A stretch of DNA of 64,000 nucleotides. Source: Pseudomonas fluorescens. Lineage in GTDB: Bacteria; Pseudomonadota; Gammaproteobacteria; Pseudomonadales; Pseudomonadaceae. This document shows, in pieces, positions 1 to 9,257 of the stretch. The notes beneath the pieces were generated by a model, which was given only the letters and a program-made list of their open reading frames with translations, was not told the origin of the DNA and did not search any database. Numbering within the stretch: position 1 is the first letter of the stretch; the number at the start of each line of letters is the position of its first letter. The position numbers and the translations under genes were made by a program. The DNA is taken from contig NZ_CABVHU010000001.1 of assembly GCF_902497855.1 (NCBI RefSeq), positions 997,360-1,061,359 of the forward strand. Reading direction: 5' to 3'.

Positions 1-286
1 TGAACAACCACAAGCCGGAGCCGCACATTGAGCAGAAATGCCGTTCGGCAGTGCTGCGGTGGGCGCGCTTGGCGCCTTCTGCCTTGAGTCGCGCGTGGTA
101 AATCGCAATGTGTTTGCGGCCTCGCACTTTCAGGCTGGCGGCGTCTCCCGCAATATTGATCGAGTAACCGCCCCCGCCCTGGGTCTTGCGGCAGATTGAG
201 CAGTAGCAGCGCTGGTAGGGGTAGGGGTGGGCGCTGGTCAAACTGAACGACACCGCGCCGCAATGGCAGGAACCTTCGAGCTGCAT
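1..286 (-). CDS. GFA/CENP-V-type zinc protein, C-terminus cut by window edge
   Basis: The first 95 residues can be read from an ATG at 286 on the minus strand; the gene continues past base 1. The N-terminus opens with GSCHCGAVSFS, followed by CYCSICRKTQGGGG and later FCSMCGSGLW. This is the zinc-ligand cysteine pattern of the glutathione-dependent formaldehyde-activating (GFA)/CENP-V fold. Family members bind structural zinc, and most bacterial copies have no proven substrate, so formaldehyde activation should not be assumed. It stands alone upstream of the alkylation repair genes on the same strand, with about 80 bases between. The missing C-terminus prevents a length comparison. Confidence 0.85.
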   Translation of the reverse strand, partial: MQLEGSCHCGAVSFSLTSAHPYPYQRCYCSICRKTQGGGGYSINIAGDAASLKVRGRKHIAIYHARLKAEGAKRAHRSTAERHFCSMCGSGLWLF

Positions 287-369
287 GGCACCCTCCGACT
301 GGTGTTTGGCTTATCCAGGACAGATTAGCGGTTTGTGGTGAATGTGCCGGCGAAGAACGATAACGCGGT

Positions 370-1020
370 CTACCGGCCAGGCACCCGCCACAAATACCAG
401 GACGCCACCGTCCGAAACGGGCTCCACGCCAGCCCGATCTCAATCATCTGCTTGCGCGTCGGCTGCACCTCCAGCCCCTTGAGCCGCCGATAACCCTCGC
501 GCACGCCAAAGTCATCGGCCGGCAGGATATCCGGCCGTTCCAGACTGTAAATCAGCAACATCTCCACGGTCCAGCGCCCGACCCCGCGCAACGTGATCAA
601 GCGTTCGATCAACACTTCGTCATCCATCGCCAGCGCGGTGGCGTAATCTGGCACCACACCGTCCAGTGTCGCTTGGGCAATGCCCTGAATGGTCGCGATC
701 TTGCTGGCGGAGAACCCGCAATTGCGCAGTGGGTCGAAGTCCGTCGCGACAATCTGTTCAGGTCTGGGGAATGCCTTCCCTGGAAACAAGGCCAGCAGCC
801 GACCGACAATCGCGTCCCCGGCCCGGGCGTGCAATTGCTGGTAAGCAATCGCCCGCACCAGCGATTCATAGGGGTCGCGAGCCGCATGGGGCTGATGCAG
901 GCAGGGGCCGATGGCGGCGATGTGGCGACGCCAGTCATCGTCGATGGACGCCAGAAACCTGGTGGCGGGCAGGTACTGATCGGGCATGGAGGTCAGCTTG
1001 TCCTTCCTGATGATGTTCAT
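370..1020 (-). CDS. DNA-3-methyladenine glycosylase II-like (HhH-GPD, AlkA family)
   Basis: This 216-aa protein removes alkylated bases from DNA as the first step of base excision repair. Visible features are the helix-hairpin-helix LITLRGVGRWTVEMLL and the downstream LPADDFGV, whose second aspartate (about D170) corresponds to the catalytic Asp of the HhH-GPD superfamily. It is shorter than E. coli AlkA (282 aa) and lacks the N-terminal AlkA domain, so it resembles the compact Mag1-type glycosylases. It begins 12 bases after the ada stop codon on the same strand, so the two are almost certainly cotranscribed as an adaptive-response unit. Assignment to the superfamily is firm; substrate range is inferred. 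Confidence 0.9.
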   Translation of the reverse strand: MNIIRKDKLTSMPDQYLPATRFLASIDDDWRRHIAAIGPCLHQPHAARDPYESLVRAIAYQQLHARAGDAIVGRLLALFPGKAFPRPEQIVATDFDPLRNCGFSASKIATIQGIAQATLDGVVPDYATALAMDDEVLIERLITLRGVGRWTVEMLLIYSLERPDILPADDFGVREGYRRLKGLEVQPTRKQMIEIGLAWSPFRTVASWYLWRVPGR

Positions 1021-1032
1021 GAGCGGCGTGGA

Positions 1033-2115
1033 TCAGAACGCCAAGTGTTCGGAGCGCTGCACGGCGGCTTTTTCCAGTCGGAGCAGAAACGCCTTGCGCG
1101 GTTGTCCTCCACCATAGCCGGTCAGCGAGCCGTCCGCACCGATCACCCGGTGGCAGGGCAAGACAATCGAAAGGCGGTTGTGCCCGTTCGCCAGGCCCAC
1201 GGCACGGCTCGCGCCAGGCTTGCCCAGTTTGGCGGCGATGGTGCCGTAGGTGCTGGTCTGGCCGTAAGGTATCTTCGCCAGCTCGGCCCACACCTGGCGG
1301 GCGAATTCGCTGCCCGGCAGGTGCAACGGCACGTTGAAGGCGGTCAGTTTGCCGGCGAAATACTGCGCCAGTTCCTCTTCTATCTGGCGCAAATGGCCGT
1401 TGTGCCCGGGCGCTACGGCATAACCGTAGCGATGCTGCAATTCTGCGACTTCCCGGGTCAGTGCCGGCCGGTCAAGAAATTCCAGCAACACCAGCCCACG
1501 GCGTTCGGCCATGGCGATCATCGGCCCCAGGGGCGTGGTCAGGCGGGTGAACAGCAACGGTTCGCTGTTGATGGCGCGGCCGGGGGTGATGTGGAAGGAC
1601 TTTTGAAACGCATCGCGGAAACCGCTCAGTGATTCGTAGCCTGAGTCGAATGCCGCGTGATCGATGGAGTCGCCCTGTCTGATCCCGCCCAATGCCATGC
1701 CGAGGCGGCGGGTGCGCAGCCAGGCGTGGAAGGTCATGCCGAAATGCTGCTTGAACCAGCGTCGCAGTTTCAGCGGCTCGATGCCTTCGGCGAGCAACTG
1801 CGCATCGCTCCAGCGCAGGTCGGGATCGGCATCCACCGCCGCGAGCAGCTTTTGCACCCAATCCGGGGCGATAGCCGCCGCGTCCAGCGGTTTACAGCGC
1901 AGGCAGGCGCGGTAGCCGGCCGCCAGGCATTCATCGGCATGGGCGAAGAACTCGACGTTCTCAGGCCTGGGCTTGCGCGCCGTGCAGCCGGGGCGACAGA
2001 AGATGCCCGTGGTTTTCACCGCGGTGAAGAACACCCCCTCGTAGGCGGTGTCTCGTTCGAGCATGGCGCGAACCATCTCGGCGTGGGGTGGCAGTAACGT
2101 GTTTTGGAGGTTCAT
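1033..2115 (-). CDS. ada: Ada: bifunctional methyl-sensing AraC regulator / O6-methylguanine-DNA methyltransferase
   Basis: The protein accepts methyl groups from damaged DNA and in its methylated form activates alkylation repair genes. The N-terminal Ada zinc domain has FCRPGC and CLRC, giving a four-cysteine site (C40, C44, C71, C74), with C40 matching the phosphotriester-accepting Cys38 of E. coli. An AraC-type helix-turn-helix region follows (about 85-185), then the C-terminal MGMT domain with PCHRV, where the acceptor cysteine is C321. The ATG at 2115 gives 360 aa and fits the family N-terminus; an in-frame start at 2151 would add 12 residues. The alkA-like gene follows directly, as expected for an Ada-controlled operon. 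Confidence 0.95.
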   Translation of the reverse strand: MNLQNTLLPPHAEMVRAMLERDTAYEGVFFTAVKTTGIFCRPGCTARKPRPENVEFFAHADECLAAGYRACLRCKPLDAAAIAPDWVQKLLAAVDADPDLRWSDAQLLAEGIEPLKLRRWFKQHFGMTFHAWLRTRRLGMALGGIRQGDSIDHAAFDSGYESLSGFRDAFQKSFHITPGRAINSEPLLFTRLTTPLGPMIAMAERRGLVLLEFLDRPALTREVAELQHRYGYAVAPGHNGHLRQIEEELAQYFAGKLTAFNVPLHLPGSEFARQVWAELAKIPYGQTSTYGTIAAKLGKPGASRAVGLANGHNRLSIVLPCHRVIGADGSLTGYGGGQPRKAFLLRLEKAAVQRSEHLAF

Positions 2116-2219
2116 GGACTGAGCATAAGGCGCGTCGGCCGGGGCCTCCACCGGAAAATCGACAGAGAATTCCGGCCAGGCGCCGTGGCACCTTCAGTCC
2201 CCCAATGAAAGTCGGTTGC

Positions 2220-2840
2220 TCAGGCCCGCCGTGCCATCAGCAACACCGAAGCCGCCGCCGACAACAATCCCGCACAGCAACGGTTGAATATCCGCTTGCC
2301 CCGGGGCTGGGCAAACCAGCGGCGCATGTGCAGGCCCATATAGGCGTAGGCGCCGATCGCAATCCATTCCAGTATCAGGAACAACGCGCCCAACAGCGCA
2401 AATTGCGGGGTGATCGCCCGGGTCGGGTCAACGAACTGTGGCAGGAATGCGGTGAAGATCAGGATCGCTTTCGGATTGCCCGCCGCCACCAGAAACTCCT
2501 GCCGAGCCAATCTCAGCGTGCCCACGGGAGCCCCCGCGACACTGTCTTGCGTCCCGGGGTCGGCACGCCACAACTGCCAGGCAAGATAAAACAGATAGGC
2601 CGCGCCGATGATCTTGATCCCGTAGAACAGCAGCTCCGAGGTTTGTAGCACCACTGCCAGCCCCGCCGACGCGAGGGCGATCATCCCGGCAAACGCCAGC
2701 AGCCGGCCGATCCCGGCGACGCATGCCGTGCGGTAGCCGTAGCGAGTCGAATTGCTGACCGACAGCAGGTTGTTCGGGCCAGGCGCCATGTTCAGGGCAA
2801 AGCAGGCGGGGAGAAAGAGGGAGAGGGCGGCGAGGTCCAT
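2220..2840 (-). CDS. LysE/RhtB family amino-acid exporter
   Basis: A 206-aa hydrophobic inner-membrane protein with the six-helix LysE fold. The N-terminal motif GPNNLLSVSNSTRYG is the conserved first-loop signature of RhtB-type exporters, and a long hydrophobic C-terminus follows. Family members export amino acids or related small metabolites using the proton gradient; the substrate cannot be read from sequence. The start at 2840 has AGGAGCC just upstream. It is divergent from a second, clearly different LysE-family gene that starts 168 bases away at 3009, so the two may share a control region. Confidence 0.88.
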   Translation of the reverse strand: MDLAALSLFLPACFALNMAPGPNNLLSVSNSTRYGYRTACVAGIGRLLAFAGMIALASAGLAVVLQTSELLFYGIKIIGAAYLFYLAWQLWRADPGTQDSVAGAPVGTLRLARQEFLVAAGNPKAILIFTAFLPQFVDPTRAITPQFALLGALFLILEWIAIGAYAYMGLHMRRWFAQPRGKRIFNRCCAGLLSAAASVLLMARRA

Positions 2841-3008
2841 GGCGAGGCTCCTGAAACAAGAGCGATATTTTTATCACAGGCGTGCAAGGCTCGACCCATA
2901 CAGTGGTGAACGTCAGTCGCGGTACAGGTGAGGGGCGTTTTGTTCAATACAGCCATCGAGCCGCTCTCTACCTTGGGGCCTGGTTCAACTGAATGGAAGT
3001 AAGGTGCG

Positions 3009-3596
3009 ATGAGTCTGATTATGTCCATGGCGGCGTTTGCCCTCGCAGCGTCGATCACGCCGGGGCCGGTGAATATCGTGGCGTTGAGCTCGGGGGCGCG
3101 TTTCGGCTTTCGGGCCAGTCAGCGGCATGTGGCCGGTGCGACCCTGGGGTTTGTCTTGCTGCTGGTGCTGATGGGGTTGGGGTTGCATGAGCTGTTGCAA
3201 CGTTGGCCGGCGTTGACGCAAGGGGTGCAATGGGCCGGGGTGGCGTTCCTGTTGTACATGGCCTTCAAGCTCGCCGCCGACAAGGGCCATCTCGAAGCGA
3301 AGGCGCCGGGCCGGGCACCGTCGATGCTCTACGGCGCTGTCATGCAATGGCTCAACCCGAAGGCATGGCTGGCTTGCGTAGCCGGCATGGGCGCGTTTGT
3401 CGCCGATGGCGAGGCGCGGCTGGTCTGGCAGTTTGCCGCGGTGTACCTGGTGATCTGCTATGTGTCCGTCGGTTGCTGGGCTTATGCCGGGACCTTTTTG
3501 CGCGGTTATTTGCACAATCCGGGGGTGATGCGGTTGTTCAACCGGATCATGGCATCGTTGCTGGTGGTGAGTGCCGTTTACCTGCTATTGCCCTAG
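3009..3596 (+). CDS. LysE family translocator
   Basis: A 195-aa membrane exporter of the LysE superfamily. The N-terminal SITPGPVNIVALSSGARFG carries the family GP-x-N signature, and further hydrophobic segments span most of the chain. TAAGG precedes the ATG. It shares only the general fold with the divergent neighbour at 2220-2840, so this is not a recent duplication. It converges on the AraC regulator at 3623-4456, with 26 bases between the stop codons. Regulator-exporter pairs of this kind often form a detoxification unit, but substrate and inducer are unknown here. Confidence 0.88.
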   Translation: MSLIMSMAAFALAASITPGPVNIVALSSGARFGFRASQRHVAGATLGFVLLLVLMGLGLHELLQRWPALTQGVQWAGVAFLLYMAFKLAADKGHLEAKAPGRAPSMLYGAVMQWLNPKAWLACVAGMGAFVADGEARLVWQFAAVYLVICYVSVGCWAYAGTFLRGYLHNPGVMRLFNRIMASLLVVSAVYLLLP

Positions 3597-3622
3597 CTGC
3601 AATCAATACAGGGATATATGAG

Positions 3623-4456
3623 TCAGCCGCGATACTGCCCCGGTGTCGCCGCCAGGTGCTGCTTGAACGCCCGTTGAAAATGCGCCTGGTCGGCAAATCC
3701 CGCTTCCAGGGCGACATCGGCGATCAGCTTGCCGCTGCGCAGTCGATCCTGGGCAAACTGAATCCGCCGGTTCACGAGAAACGCATGGGGCGTCATGCCG
3801 TAATGGTGCTTGAACGCGCGGATCAGGTAAGACGGCGACAATTGGGCGGCCGTGCAGATGTCTTCGAGCTTGAGCATTTGCGTGCAATTGTCGCGGATGT
3901 AGTCGGCGGCCCGTTCCAGCTTGAAATTGGGCTCGCGCAGCGGCGGGTCGACGGGGTTGAGTCGCAGCTGCACCTCAGTAAAAAACTCCACTGCCGCACT
4001 GTGTTTATGCAGCACATCGTACTGTTGATCGACCAGCACTTCGTATAACGCCTTGAGACCGTCAAACAGCAGGGTGTCGCGGTTATGGGTGATGGAGAAC
4101 CGGCGAAACGCCAGGTCGTGGCTGAACCCGAGCTGATGCTGCAAGTCGGTGAGCCAGGGCGTATCGACGTACAGCATCAAGTAGGACCAGGGCTGATTGT
4201 CGATGGGATTGCAGGCGTGCACATCGCCGGGATTCATCAGCACCACGGTGCCGGTACTGACCGGAAATTGCGATTGCTCATGGACATAGGTACTGCGCCC
4301 GGCGGTGATCGCACCGATGGAAAAGTGCTCGTGGGCATGCCGGGTGTAGCAGACTTCGCGGCCGTCGGCGATGGAACGGGCTTCGATGAAGGGCAGGGCC
4401 CCATCGCGCCAGAAACGCGGGGCCTTGTCAGCATCTTTGGCGACGGTGTGCTTCAT
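3623..4456 (-). CDS. AraC family transcriptional regulator with N-terminal cupin-like sensor
   Basis: The 277-aa protein has an N-terminal AraC-ligand-binding half (HAHEHFSIGAITAG and VLMNPGDVHACNP are typical cupin strands) and a C-terminal double helix-turn-helix (about 175-277). The signatures AQLSPSYLIRAFKHHYGMTPHAFL and VALEAGFADQAHFQRAFKQHLAATPGQYR mark the two HTH motifs. Regulators of this type in Pseudomonas frequently control adjacent LysE exporters, and this gene converges on the exporter at 3009-3596, so that role is plausible. A GAGGA box precedes the start. Confidence 0.9.
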   Translation of the reverse strand: MKHTVAKDADKAPRFWRDGALPFIEARSIADGREVCYTRHAHEHFSIGAITAGRSTYVHEQSQFPVSTGTVVLMNPGDVHACNPIDNQPWSYLMLYVDTPWLTDLQHQLGFSHDLAFRRFSITHNRDTLLFDGLKALYEVLVDQQYDVLHKHSAAVEFFTEVQLRLNPVDPPLREPNFKLERAADYIRDNCTQMLKLEDICTAAQLSPSYLIRAFKHHYGMTPHAFLVNRRIQFAQDRLRSGKLIADVALEAGFADQAHFQRAFKQHLAATPGQYRG

Positions 4457-4490
4457 GTCAGCGTCCTCGGCAGGTCAGCTTCGCAGTGTA

Positions 4491-4676
4491 TTAGCTCTCG
4501 CCGTCAAAGGCTCGTTGCAACGCGGCGAGGTCGAGTTTTTTATTTGCAGCATCGCTTCCATGGCGCGTTGGGATTTTTTCGTGTCGGGTTCGTTGATCAT
4601 CTCCAGCAGGGCCACCGGAACGATCTGCAGCATCGGTTGGGGGCCGTTTGCCATCTTGTCGGCGATATTCAGGTCT
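4491..4676 (-). pseudogene. Remnant of a VOC/PhnB-like protein (C-terminal end, frameshifted)
   Basis: The minus strand encodes MLQIVPVALLEMINEPDTKK then SQRAMEAMLQI in one frame and KKLDLAALQRAFDGES-stop in the next. Joined, they match the characteristic C-terminus of PhnB/3-demethylubiquinone-methyltransferase-like VOC proteins (QIVP..L.EML.DPD...RVMQAML.MKKLDIAAL). The two frames meet at a run of six A (minus strand) that is one base short. Everything upstream of about 60 residues is missing, and repeat-rich DNA starts right beside the break. I read this as a dead gene fragment. The similarity is by pattern recall only. Confidence 0.6.
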
Positions 4677-4720
4677 CTGGGTCAGTGGGGGGGTGACGGG
4701 GGAGGGTTATTGGTTTGGAG

Positions 4721-4983
4721 TGCATATCCATTTCTGCGGTAACGGCCGCTTATGGTTCCGCCCTTACGGCGGGTCACTTGGAAAAGCGCCAAGTAACCAA
4801 GCGCTCTTGCCCCTTTCGTACGGTGCCTCGCTAATGCTCGGCATGCCCTCGCTCCGGTCCTGCTCCGTGGGCCCGCCGCCATCGGCCATCCATGGCCGGG
4901 GGCGGCTAACCCGGCATCCATGCCGGGTTGCCCACTGCGCAGAACCTCCACTCGGCCTCCCGATGGCGCGGTGCGTCAAGATC
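4721..4983. repeat. Left arm of a long imperfect inverted repeat
   Basis: This block, which includes TTCCGCCCTTACGGCGGGTC, GGTGCCTCGC and GGGCCCGCCGCCATCGGCCA, recurs as its reverse complement at 5240-5502. Conservation is strongest in TTCCGCCCTTACGGCGGGTCA and the segment that ends CATGGCCGGGGGCGGCTA. No credible gene occupies either arm. The elements look like the large intergenic repeats known from P. fluorescens genomes, though I cannot assign a named family. Confidence 0.8.
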
Positions 4984-5050
4984 AAAAGCTGCAGGCGAGC
5001 TAACGCTCGGCCTGTTGAGTGGTGAAAAGCGAAGCCGTACGCCAATCCTC

Positions 5051-5140
5051 TGTAGGAGCTGGCTTGCCGGCGAAGGCGTCCGCTCAGTCAAAAAATTTTC
5101 CAGCTGACCCACCGCTTTCGCTGGCAAGCCAGCTCCTACA
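5051..5140. repeat. REP/REPIN-like palindrome pair
   Basis: TGTAGGAGCTGGCTTGCC is mirrored by GGCAAGCCAGCTCCTACA at the other end, with GCGAAGGCG/CGCTTTCGC inside, so the 90 bases can fold into a long hairpin. It lies in the spacer of the larger inverted repeat. The same module, with a different core, recurs at 42301-42389 and 62515-62622. Confidence 0.85.
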
Positions 5141-5177
5141 GTTTGAACTGTGTGATGCCCTGCACCAGGTTCGCTGA

Positions 5178-5239
<62 letters not shown>

Positions 5240-5249
<10 letters not shown>

Positions 5250-5502
5250 GCCCCTTTCCCAGAGGCCGAACGCAGGCGTTGCGCAGGGGGCACCGCGGCA
5301 AGGATGCCGCGGTAGCCGCCCCCGGCCATGGATGGCCGATGGCGGCGGGCCCCCGGAGCAATGCCTTCGTTACGGCATGCCGAGCCTAGGCGAGGCACCG
5401 AATGGCGGGGCAAAAGCGTTTGGTTACTTTGCGCTTTTCAAAGTGACCCGCCGTAAGGGCGGAACCCTAAGTCGCCGTGACCGCAGAAACGGATATGTAC
5501 AC
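5240..5502. repeat. Right arm of the long imperfect inverted repeat
   Basis: This is the reverse-complement counterpart of 4721-4983. Read on the minus strand it runs ATATCCGTTTCTGCGGTCAC, then TTCCGCCCTTACGGCGGGTC, then the GGTGCCTCGC and CATGGCCGGGGGCGGCTA segments, in the same order and spacing as the left arm. Its outer edge continues directly into the 47-bp tandem repeat. Confidence 0.8.
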
Positions 5503-5650
5503 CGAAAAAAACCGCCAGCAGCCATACCCCCACAAACGGATATGTACACCGAAAAAAACCGCCAGCAGCCATGCCCCCACAAACGGATATGTACACCGAA
5601 AAAAACCGCCAGCAGCCATACCCACACAAACGAATATGTACACCATCAAA
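5487..5650. repeat. 47-bp tandem repeat, three copies plus a partial fourth
   Basis: The unit AAACGGATATGTACACCGAA followed by AAAAACCGCCAGCAGCC recurs with exact 47-base spacing (GGATATGTAC at 5491, 5538 and 5585; a variant GAATATGTAC at 5632). Copies differ by one or two bases. The first 20 bases of the unit belong to the edge of the inverted repeat arm, so the array grew from that edge. There are no unique spacers, so it is not CRISPR. Peptides read across it are repetitive in every frame and are unlikely to be coding. Confidence 0.85.
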
Positions 5651-5792
5651 AAACCATACCGCTAACCTGAGCCAATACCATTTCGTCCATAAACGCGGCC
5701 ATCAAGTGACCGGTGGTCGATGAACCTGTCCCGCAGGGAAAATTGCGCTTAGCTGTAGGGATAACCCGAGGCTCCTGCAGGCCCACCGACCT

Positions 5793-5887
5793 TTGCAGGA
5801 GCGAAGCTTGCTCCGGGCGGCGTTCCGACGATGAACGAAAACGCGGTGTGCATTTCTGACGCCTTCGCGAGCAAGCTTCGCTCCTAC
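5793..5887. repeat. REP/REPIN-like palindrome upstream of the hydroxylase operon
   Basis: TTTGCAGGAGCGAAGCTTGCTCC is answered by GCGAGCAAGCTTCGCTCCTACA across a short divergent core. It lies about 65 bases before the start of the 2Fe-2S subunit gene. Confidence 0.75.
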
Positions 5888-5953
5888 AAAAACGCGTACG
5901 GCGCCGTCATAGAGAGAGCCCTTCAGAACACCGTGAGTCTGAGGACATTCGCC

Positions 5954-6409
5954 ATGCTGACCCTTAACATCAATGGCAAGGATCAGGCGCTGGACGTACC
6001 GGCGGACATGCCGCTGCTTTGGGTGCTGCGCGATGTCGCGCACCTGACCGGCACCAAATTCGGTTGTGGCATGGCCCAGTGCGGTGCCTGCACCGTGCAC
6101 GTCGACGGTGCGCCGTTGCGCGCCTGCGTCACGCCCGCCACGGCCGTGGCCCACGGGCAGAAAATTCTCACCATCGAAGGCCTGTCCACCGACGGCTCGC
6201 ACCCGGTGCAACGAGCCTGGGCCGAACTCGATGTGGTCCAGTGCGGTTATTGCCAGTCCGGGCAGATCATGTCGGCGGCCGCTTTGCTGGCGAAGATTCC
6301 CCAACCCACCGACAGCGACATCGATCAGGCGCTTTCCGGCAACATCTGCCGCTGCGGCACCTACCCAAGAATCCGTGCCGCGGTCAAGCGCGCTGCCGAA
6401 ATCGGTTGA
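5954..6409 (+). CDS. iorA: (2Fe-2S)-binding small subunit of a molybdenum hydroxylase (isoquinoline 1-oxidoreductase alpha type)
   Basis: A 151-aa iron-sulfur subunit that passes electrons from the molybdenum centre to an acceptor. The ferredoxin-like cluster has C38, C43, C46 and C58 ([10 protein letters not shown]...RAC). The C-terminal helical-bundle cluster has C97, C100, C132 and C134 (QCGYCQSGQ...[11 protein letters not shown]). The length is typical. The ATG at 5954 follows GAGGACATTCGCC; longer in-frame starts run back into a REP element and lack family similarity. It is the first gene of an operon with the large subunit and a diheme cytochrome. Family membership is firm; 'isoquinoline' is only the name of the founding enzyme. 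Confidence 0.92.
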   Translation: MLTLNINGKDQALDVPADMPLLWVLRDVAHLTGTKFGCGMAQCGACTVHVDGAPLRACVTPATAVAHGQKILTIEGLSTDGSHPVQRAWAELDVVQCGYCQSGQIMSAAALLAKIPQPTDSDIDQALSGNICRCGTYPRIRAAVKRAAEIG

Positions 6410-6434
6410 TGCCATGTTGACGGGAGCCTGAGTC

Positions 6435-8603
6435 ATGAACAGCATCAAGCCGTTATCGCGCCGCGGTTTTCTCAAGGGTAGCGCATGGCTGGGTGGCGGC
6501 CTGGTGGTGGCGTTTATCATCCCCGGTGCCCATCGCTTTGCCAGCGGCGCCGAAAACCAGGGCATGGTCTTTGCCCCCAACGCCTTTCTGCGGATCGGCA
6601 ATGACGACAGCGTCACCGTGCTGCTCGGCCATTCGGAAATGGGCCAGGGCATCTGGACAGGCCTGACCATGCTCATCGCTGAAGAACTGGACGCCGACTG
6701 GTCGAAAATCCGTGTCGAACATGCACCTGCTTCGGCCGCCGACTATGGTCTGGCAGGGTTTGGCGGGATGCAGATCACGGGTGGGTCGACCTCGACCTGG
6801 ATGGAGTTCGATCGTTACCGCCAGGCGGGTGCCGCGGCGCGCTTGATGCTGATCGACGCCGCCGCCAGGCGCTTCAACGTCGCGCCATCGCAAATCAGCA
6901 CCGAGTCGGGCGTGGTCATTGCTGGCGATAAACGCGCCACCTACGGCGAATTGGCCGATGACGCCGGCAAGCTGCCCGTGCCGGACCCGGCTTCAATCAA
7001 GTTCAAGGAGGCCAAGGACTGGAAGGTGATCGGCAAGCCCACCAAGCGCCTGGACACGCCGGAGAAAATCACCGGCCGGGCCAAATTCGGCATGGACGTG
7101 CAGTTCGACGGCTTGATGACCGCCATGGTCGCTCGTTCTCCGGTATTCGGCGGCAGCGTCAAATCCTTCGAAGGCGCCGAGGCACTGGCGATCCCGGGCG
7201 TGCACATAGTGGTGCAGGTGCCCACGGGCGTTGCAGTGATTGCCGATCATTACTGGGCGGCGAAGCTGGGACGCGATGCACTGAAAGTCGACTGGGAGCT
7301 GGGGCCGAACACCGGGCTCGACAGTCAGGCACTGCTGGAAAACTTCCGCAAGCTCGCCACCACTCCCGGCGTCTCGGCCAGCACGGCCGGCGACACCGAC
7401 GGCACGTTGGGCAAAGCGGTGAAGACCGTCGATGTCGAATACAGCGTGCCGTACCTGGCCCACGCGCCGATGGAGCCCCTTAACTGCACGGTCAGAATCA
7501 CCCAGAACAAATGCGAGATCTGGACCGGCACCCAGTTCCAGACCCTGGATCAAATGATCGCGGGGAAAATCACCGGACTCAAACCTGAACAGGTGGAGAT
7601 TCATACCCAGTTCCTGGGCGGCGGTTTTGGTCGCCGGGCCAATCCGACCTCGGATTTTGTCGCTGAAGCCGTGGAAGTCGCCAAGGCAGCGGGTGGGCCG
7701 GTGAAAACCGTCTGGTCGCGAGAGGATGATATCCGCGGAGGTTATTACCGCTCCGCGTTCCTGCATCACGCACGCATCGGCCTGGATGCCGCGGGTCTGC
7801 CCATCGCCTGGAAGCATGTCCTGGTTGGACAGTCGATCATGGCCGGCACTTCATTGGAAGCGACCATGGTCAAGGATGGCATCGACAAGACTTCTGTCGA
7901 AGGGGTTGCCGACAGTCCTTACCTGGCGGGGCTGGCCCATCACCAGGTCGATCTGCATTCGCCGAAAACCGGGATCAGCGTGCTCTGGCTGCGTTCGGTC
8001 GGGCACACCCACACCGCGTTCGTGATGGAGTCGCTGATCGACGAACTGGCTGAGGCGGCCGGCAAGGATCCGGTCGACTATCGACGAACCCTGCTCAAGG
8101 ATCATCCACGGCACCTCGGCGTGCTGAACCTGGCCGTCGAGAAAGCCGGCTGGAAGGCCCCTTTGCCGGACGGCCACGCCTTGGGTGTCGCGGTGCATGA
8201 GTCTTTCGGCAGTTACATTGCCCAGGTCGCCGAAGTGTCCCAGGACAATCTGGCGATCCGCGTGCATCGGGTGGTATGCGCGGTGGATTGCGGCATTGCG
8301 GTCAACCCGATGAGCATCGCCGCGCAAATGGAGTCGGCGATCACGTTCGGCCTCGGATTTACCTTGCACAGCAAACTGACCTTCAAGGACGGACGGGTAG
8401 AGCAGTCCAATTATCACGACTATCAGGTGCTGCGGCTCAACGAGATGCCACTGGTCGAAGTGCATATCGTGCCCAGCAGCGAGAAACCCGGCGGTATCGG
8501 CGAGGCCGGCGTACCGCCCACGGCGCCGGCGGTGGCCAACGCGGTGTTCGCCCTGACCGGGCAGCGCCTGCGGGAACTGCCGCTGCAATTGTCGGGGGTG
8601 TGA
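6435..8603 (+). CDS. iorB: Molybdopterin-binding large subunit of a xanthine dehydrogenase/IorB-type hydroxylase, Tat-exported
   Basis: A 722-aa catalytic subunit that binds the molybdenum cofactor and oxidises an aldehyde or N-heterocycle. The N-terminus [14 protein letters not shown], followed by a hydrophobic stretch, is a twin-arginine signal, so the folded enzyme should work in the periplasm. Cofactor-region motifs include [27 protein letters not shown] and [20 protein letters not shown] near the end, which carries the glutamate expected at the molybdenum site. There is no FAD subunit; as in other IorAB-type enzymes, electrons probably go to the cytochrome encoded next. The natural substrate is not readable. 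Confidence 0.92.
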   Translation: MNSIKPLSRRGFLKGSAWLGGGLVVAFIIPGAHRFASGAENQGMVFAPNAFLRIGNDDSVTVLLGHSEMGQGIWTGLTMLIAEELDADWSKIRVEHAPASAADYGLAGFGGMQITGGSTSTWMEFDRYRQAGAAARLMLIDAAARRFNVAPSQISTESGVVIAGDKRATYGELADDAGKLPVPDPASIKFKEAKDWKVIGKPTKRLDTPEKITGRAKFGMDVQFDGLMTAMVARSPVFGGSVKSFEGAEALAIPGVHIVVQVPTGVAVIADHYWAAKLGRDALKVDWELGPNTGLDSQALLENFRKLATTPGVSASTAGDTDGTLGKAVKTVDVEYSVPYLAHAPMEPLNCTVRITQNKCEIWTGTQFQTLDQMIAGKITGLKPEQVEIHTQFLGGGFGRRANPTSDFVAEAVEVAKAAGGPVKTVWSREDDIRGGYYRSAFLHHARIGLDAAGLPIAWKHVLVGQSIMAGTSLEATMVKDGIDKTSVEGVADSPYLAGLAHHQVDLHSPKTGISVLWLRSVGHTHTAFVMESLIDELAEAAGKDPVDYRRTLLKDHPRHLGVLNLAVEKAGWKAPLPDGHALGVAVHESFGSYIAQVAEVSQDNLAIRVHRVVCAVDCGIAVNPMSIAAQMESAITFGLGFTLHSKLTFKDGRVEQSNYHDYQVLRLNEMPLVEVHIVPSSEKPGGIGEAGVPPTAPAVANAVFALTGQRLRELPLQLSGV

Positions 8604-8604
8604 G

Positions 8605-9183
8605 ATGAAACGACATCTGCTGCTTGGCGCGGTGGTGTTGATCGGCCTGATCGCCTACGCCGAGCACGTGCTTGCTGATGAAAAGGAAGCAGTCAAGGCA
8701 TTCGATACCGTGCAAAAAGTCTTCCAGAGCCCGCGCTGCCAGAACTGCCATATCCCCGGTGACTCACCCTTGCAGTTCGACGCCGGCATTCCCCACGCGA
8801 TGAATGTGGTGCGGGGGATGGACGGCAAGGGGGCTGCCGGTTTGCCCTGTGCCACCTGCCATGCCGAACGCAACCCGCCGGCCAGCTATGGCCCGGGCAT
8901 GCCGCCGGGAGCGCCGCACTGGAGCCTGCCGCCGGCGGCCCACAAAATGGCCTGGATCGGCCTGCCGGCGGACAAGTTGTGCGCCATGATCAAGGACCGC
9001 TCCAGCAATGGCGATCGCGATTTCGCGGCGTTGATCAAACATGTCAGCGACGACAAATTGGTGCTCTGGGGCTGGAATCCGGGTGTGGGACGCGCGCCGG
9101 TGCCGGTGCCGCACGACATTTTTGTCACCCAGTTCAAACTCTGGGCGGACGCGGGAGGGCCCTGTCCGATCGAGGGCAGTTGA
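8605..9183 (+). CDS. Diheme c-type cytochrome partner of the IorAB-type hydroxylase
   Basis: A 192-aa exported protein with an N-terminal hydrophobic signal (about 1-24) and two heme-attachment sites, CQNCH (45-49) and CATCH (82-86). It starts one base after the large-subunit stop codon, so translation is likely coupled. Similar cytochromes often accompany Tat-exported molybdenum hydroxylases and carry electrons to the respiratory chain in the periplasm. The C-terminal half has no further heme motif. Cytochrome identity is clear; the electron-acceptor role is inferred from position. Confidence 0.85.
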   Translation: MKRHLLLGAVVLIGLIAYAEHVLADEKEAVKAFDTVQKVFQSPRCQNCHIPGDSPLQFDAGIPHAMNVVRGMDGKGAAGLPCATCHAERNPPASYGPGMPPGAPHWSLPPAAHKMAWIGLPADKLCAMIKDRSSNGDRDFAALIKHVSDDKLVLWGWNPGVGRAPVPVPHDIFVTQFKLWADAGGPCPIEGS

Positions 9184-9257
9184 CCGGCGGTCCGTTAACA
9201 GGGAGTCAAACCGGGTATGGACGACTCTAAAGAACATACCCGCCAATGGAGTGAGCA

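Noticed and set aside
5487..5650. Possible CRISPR array
   Set aside because: Units are directly joined, with no unique spacers and no cas genes.
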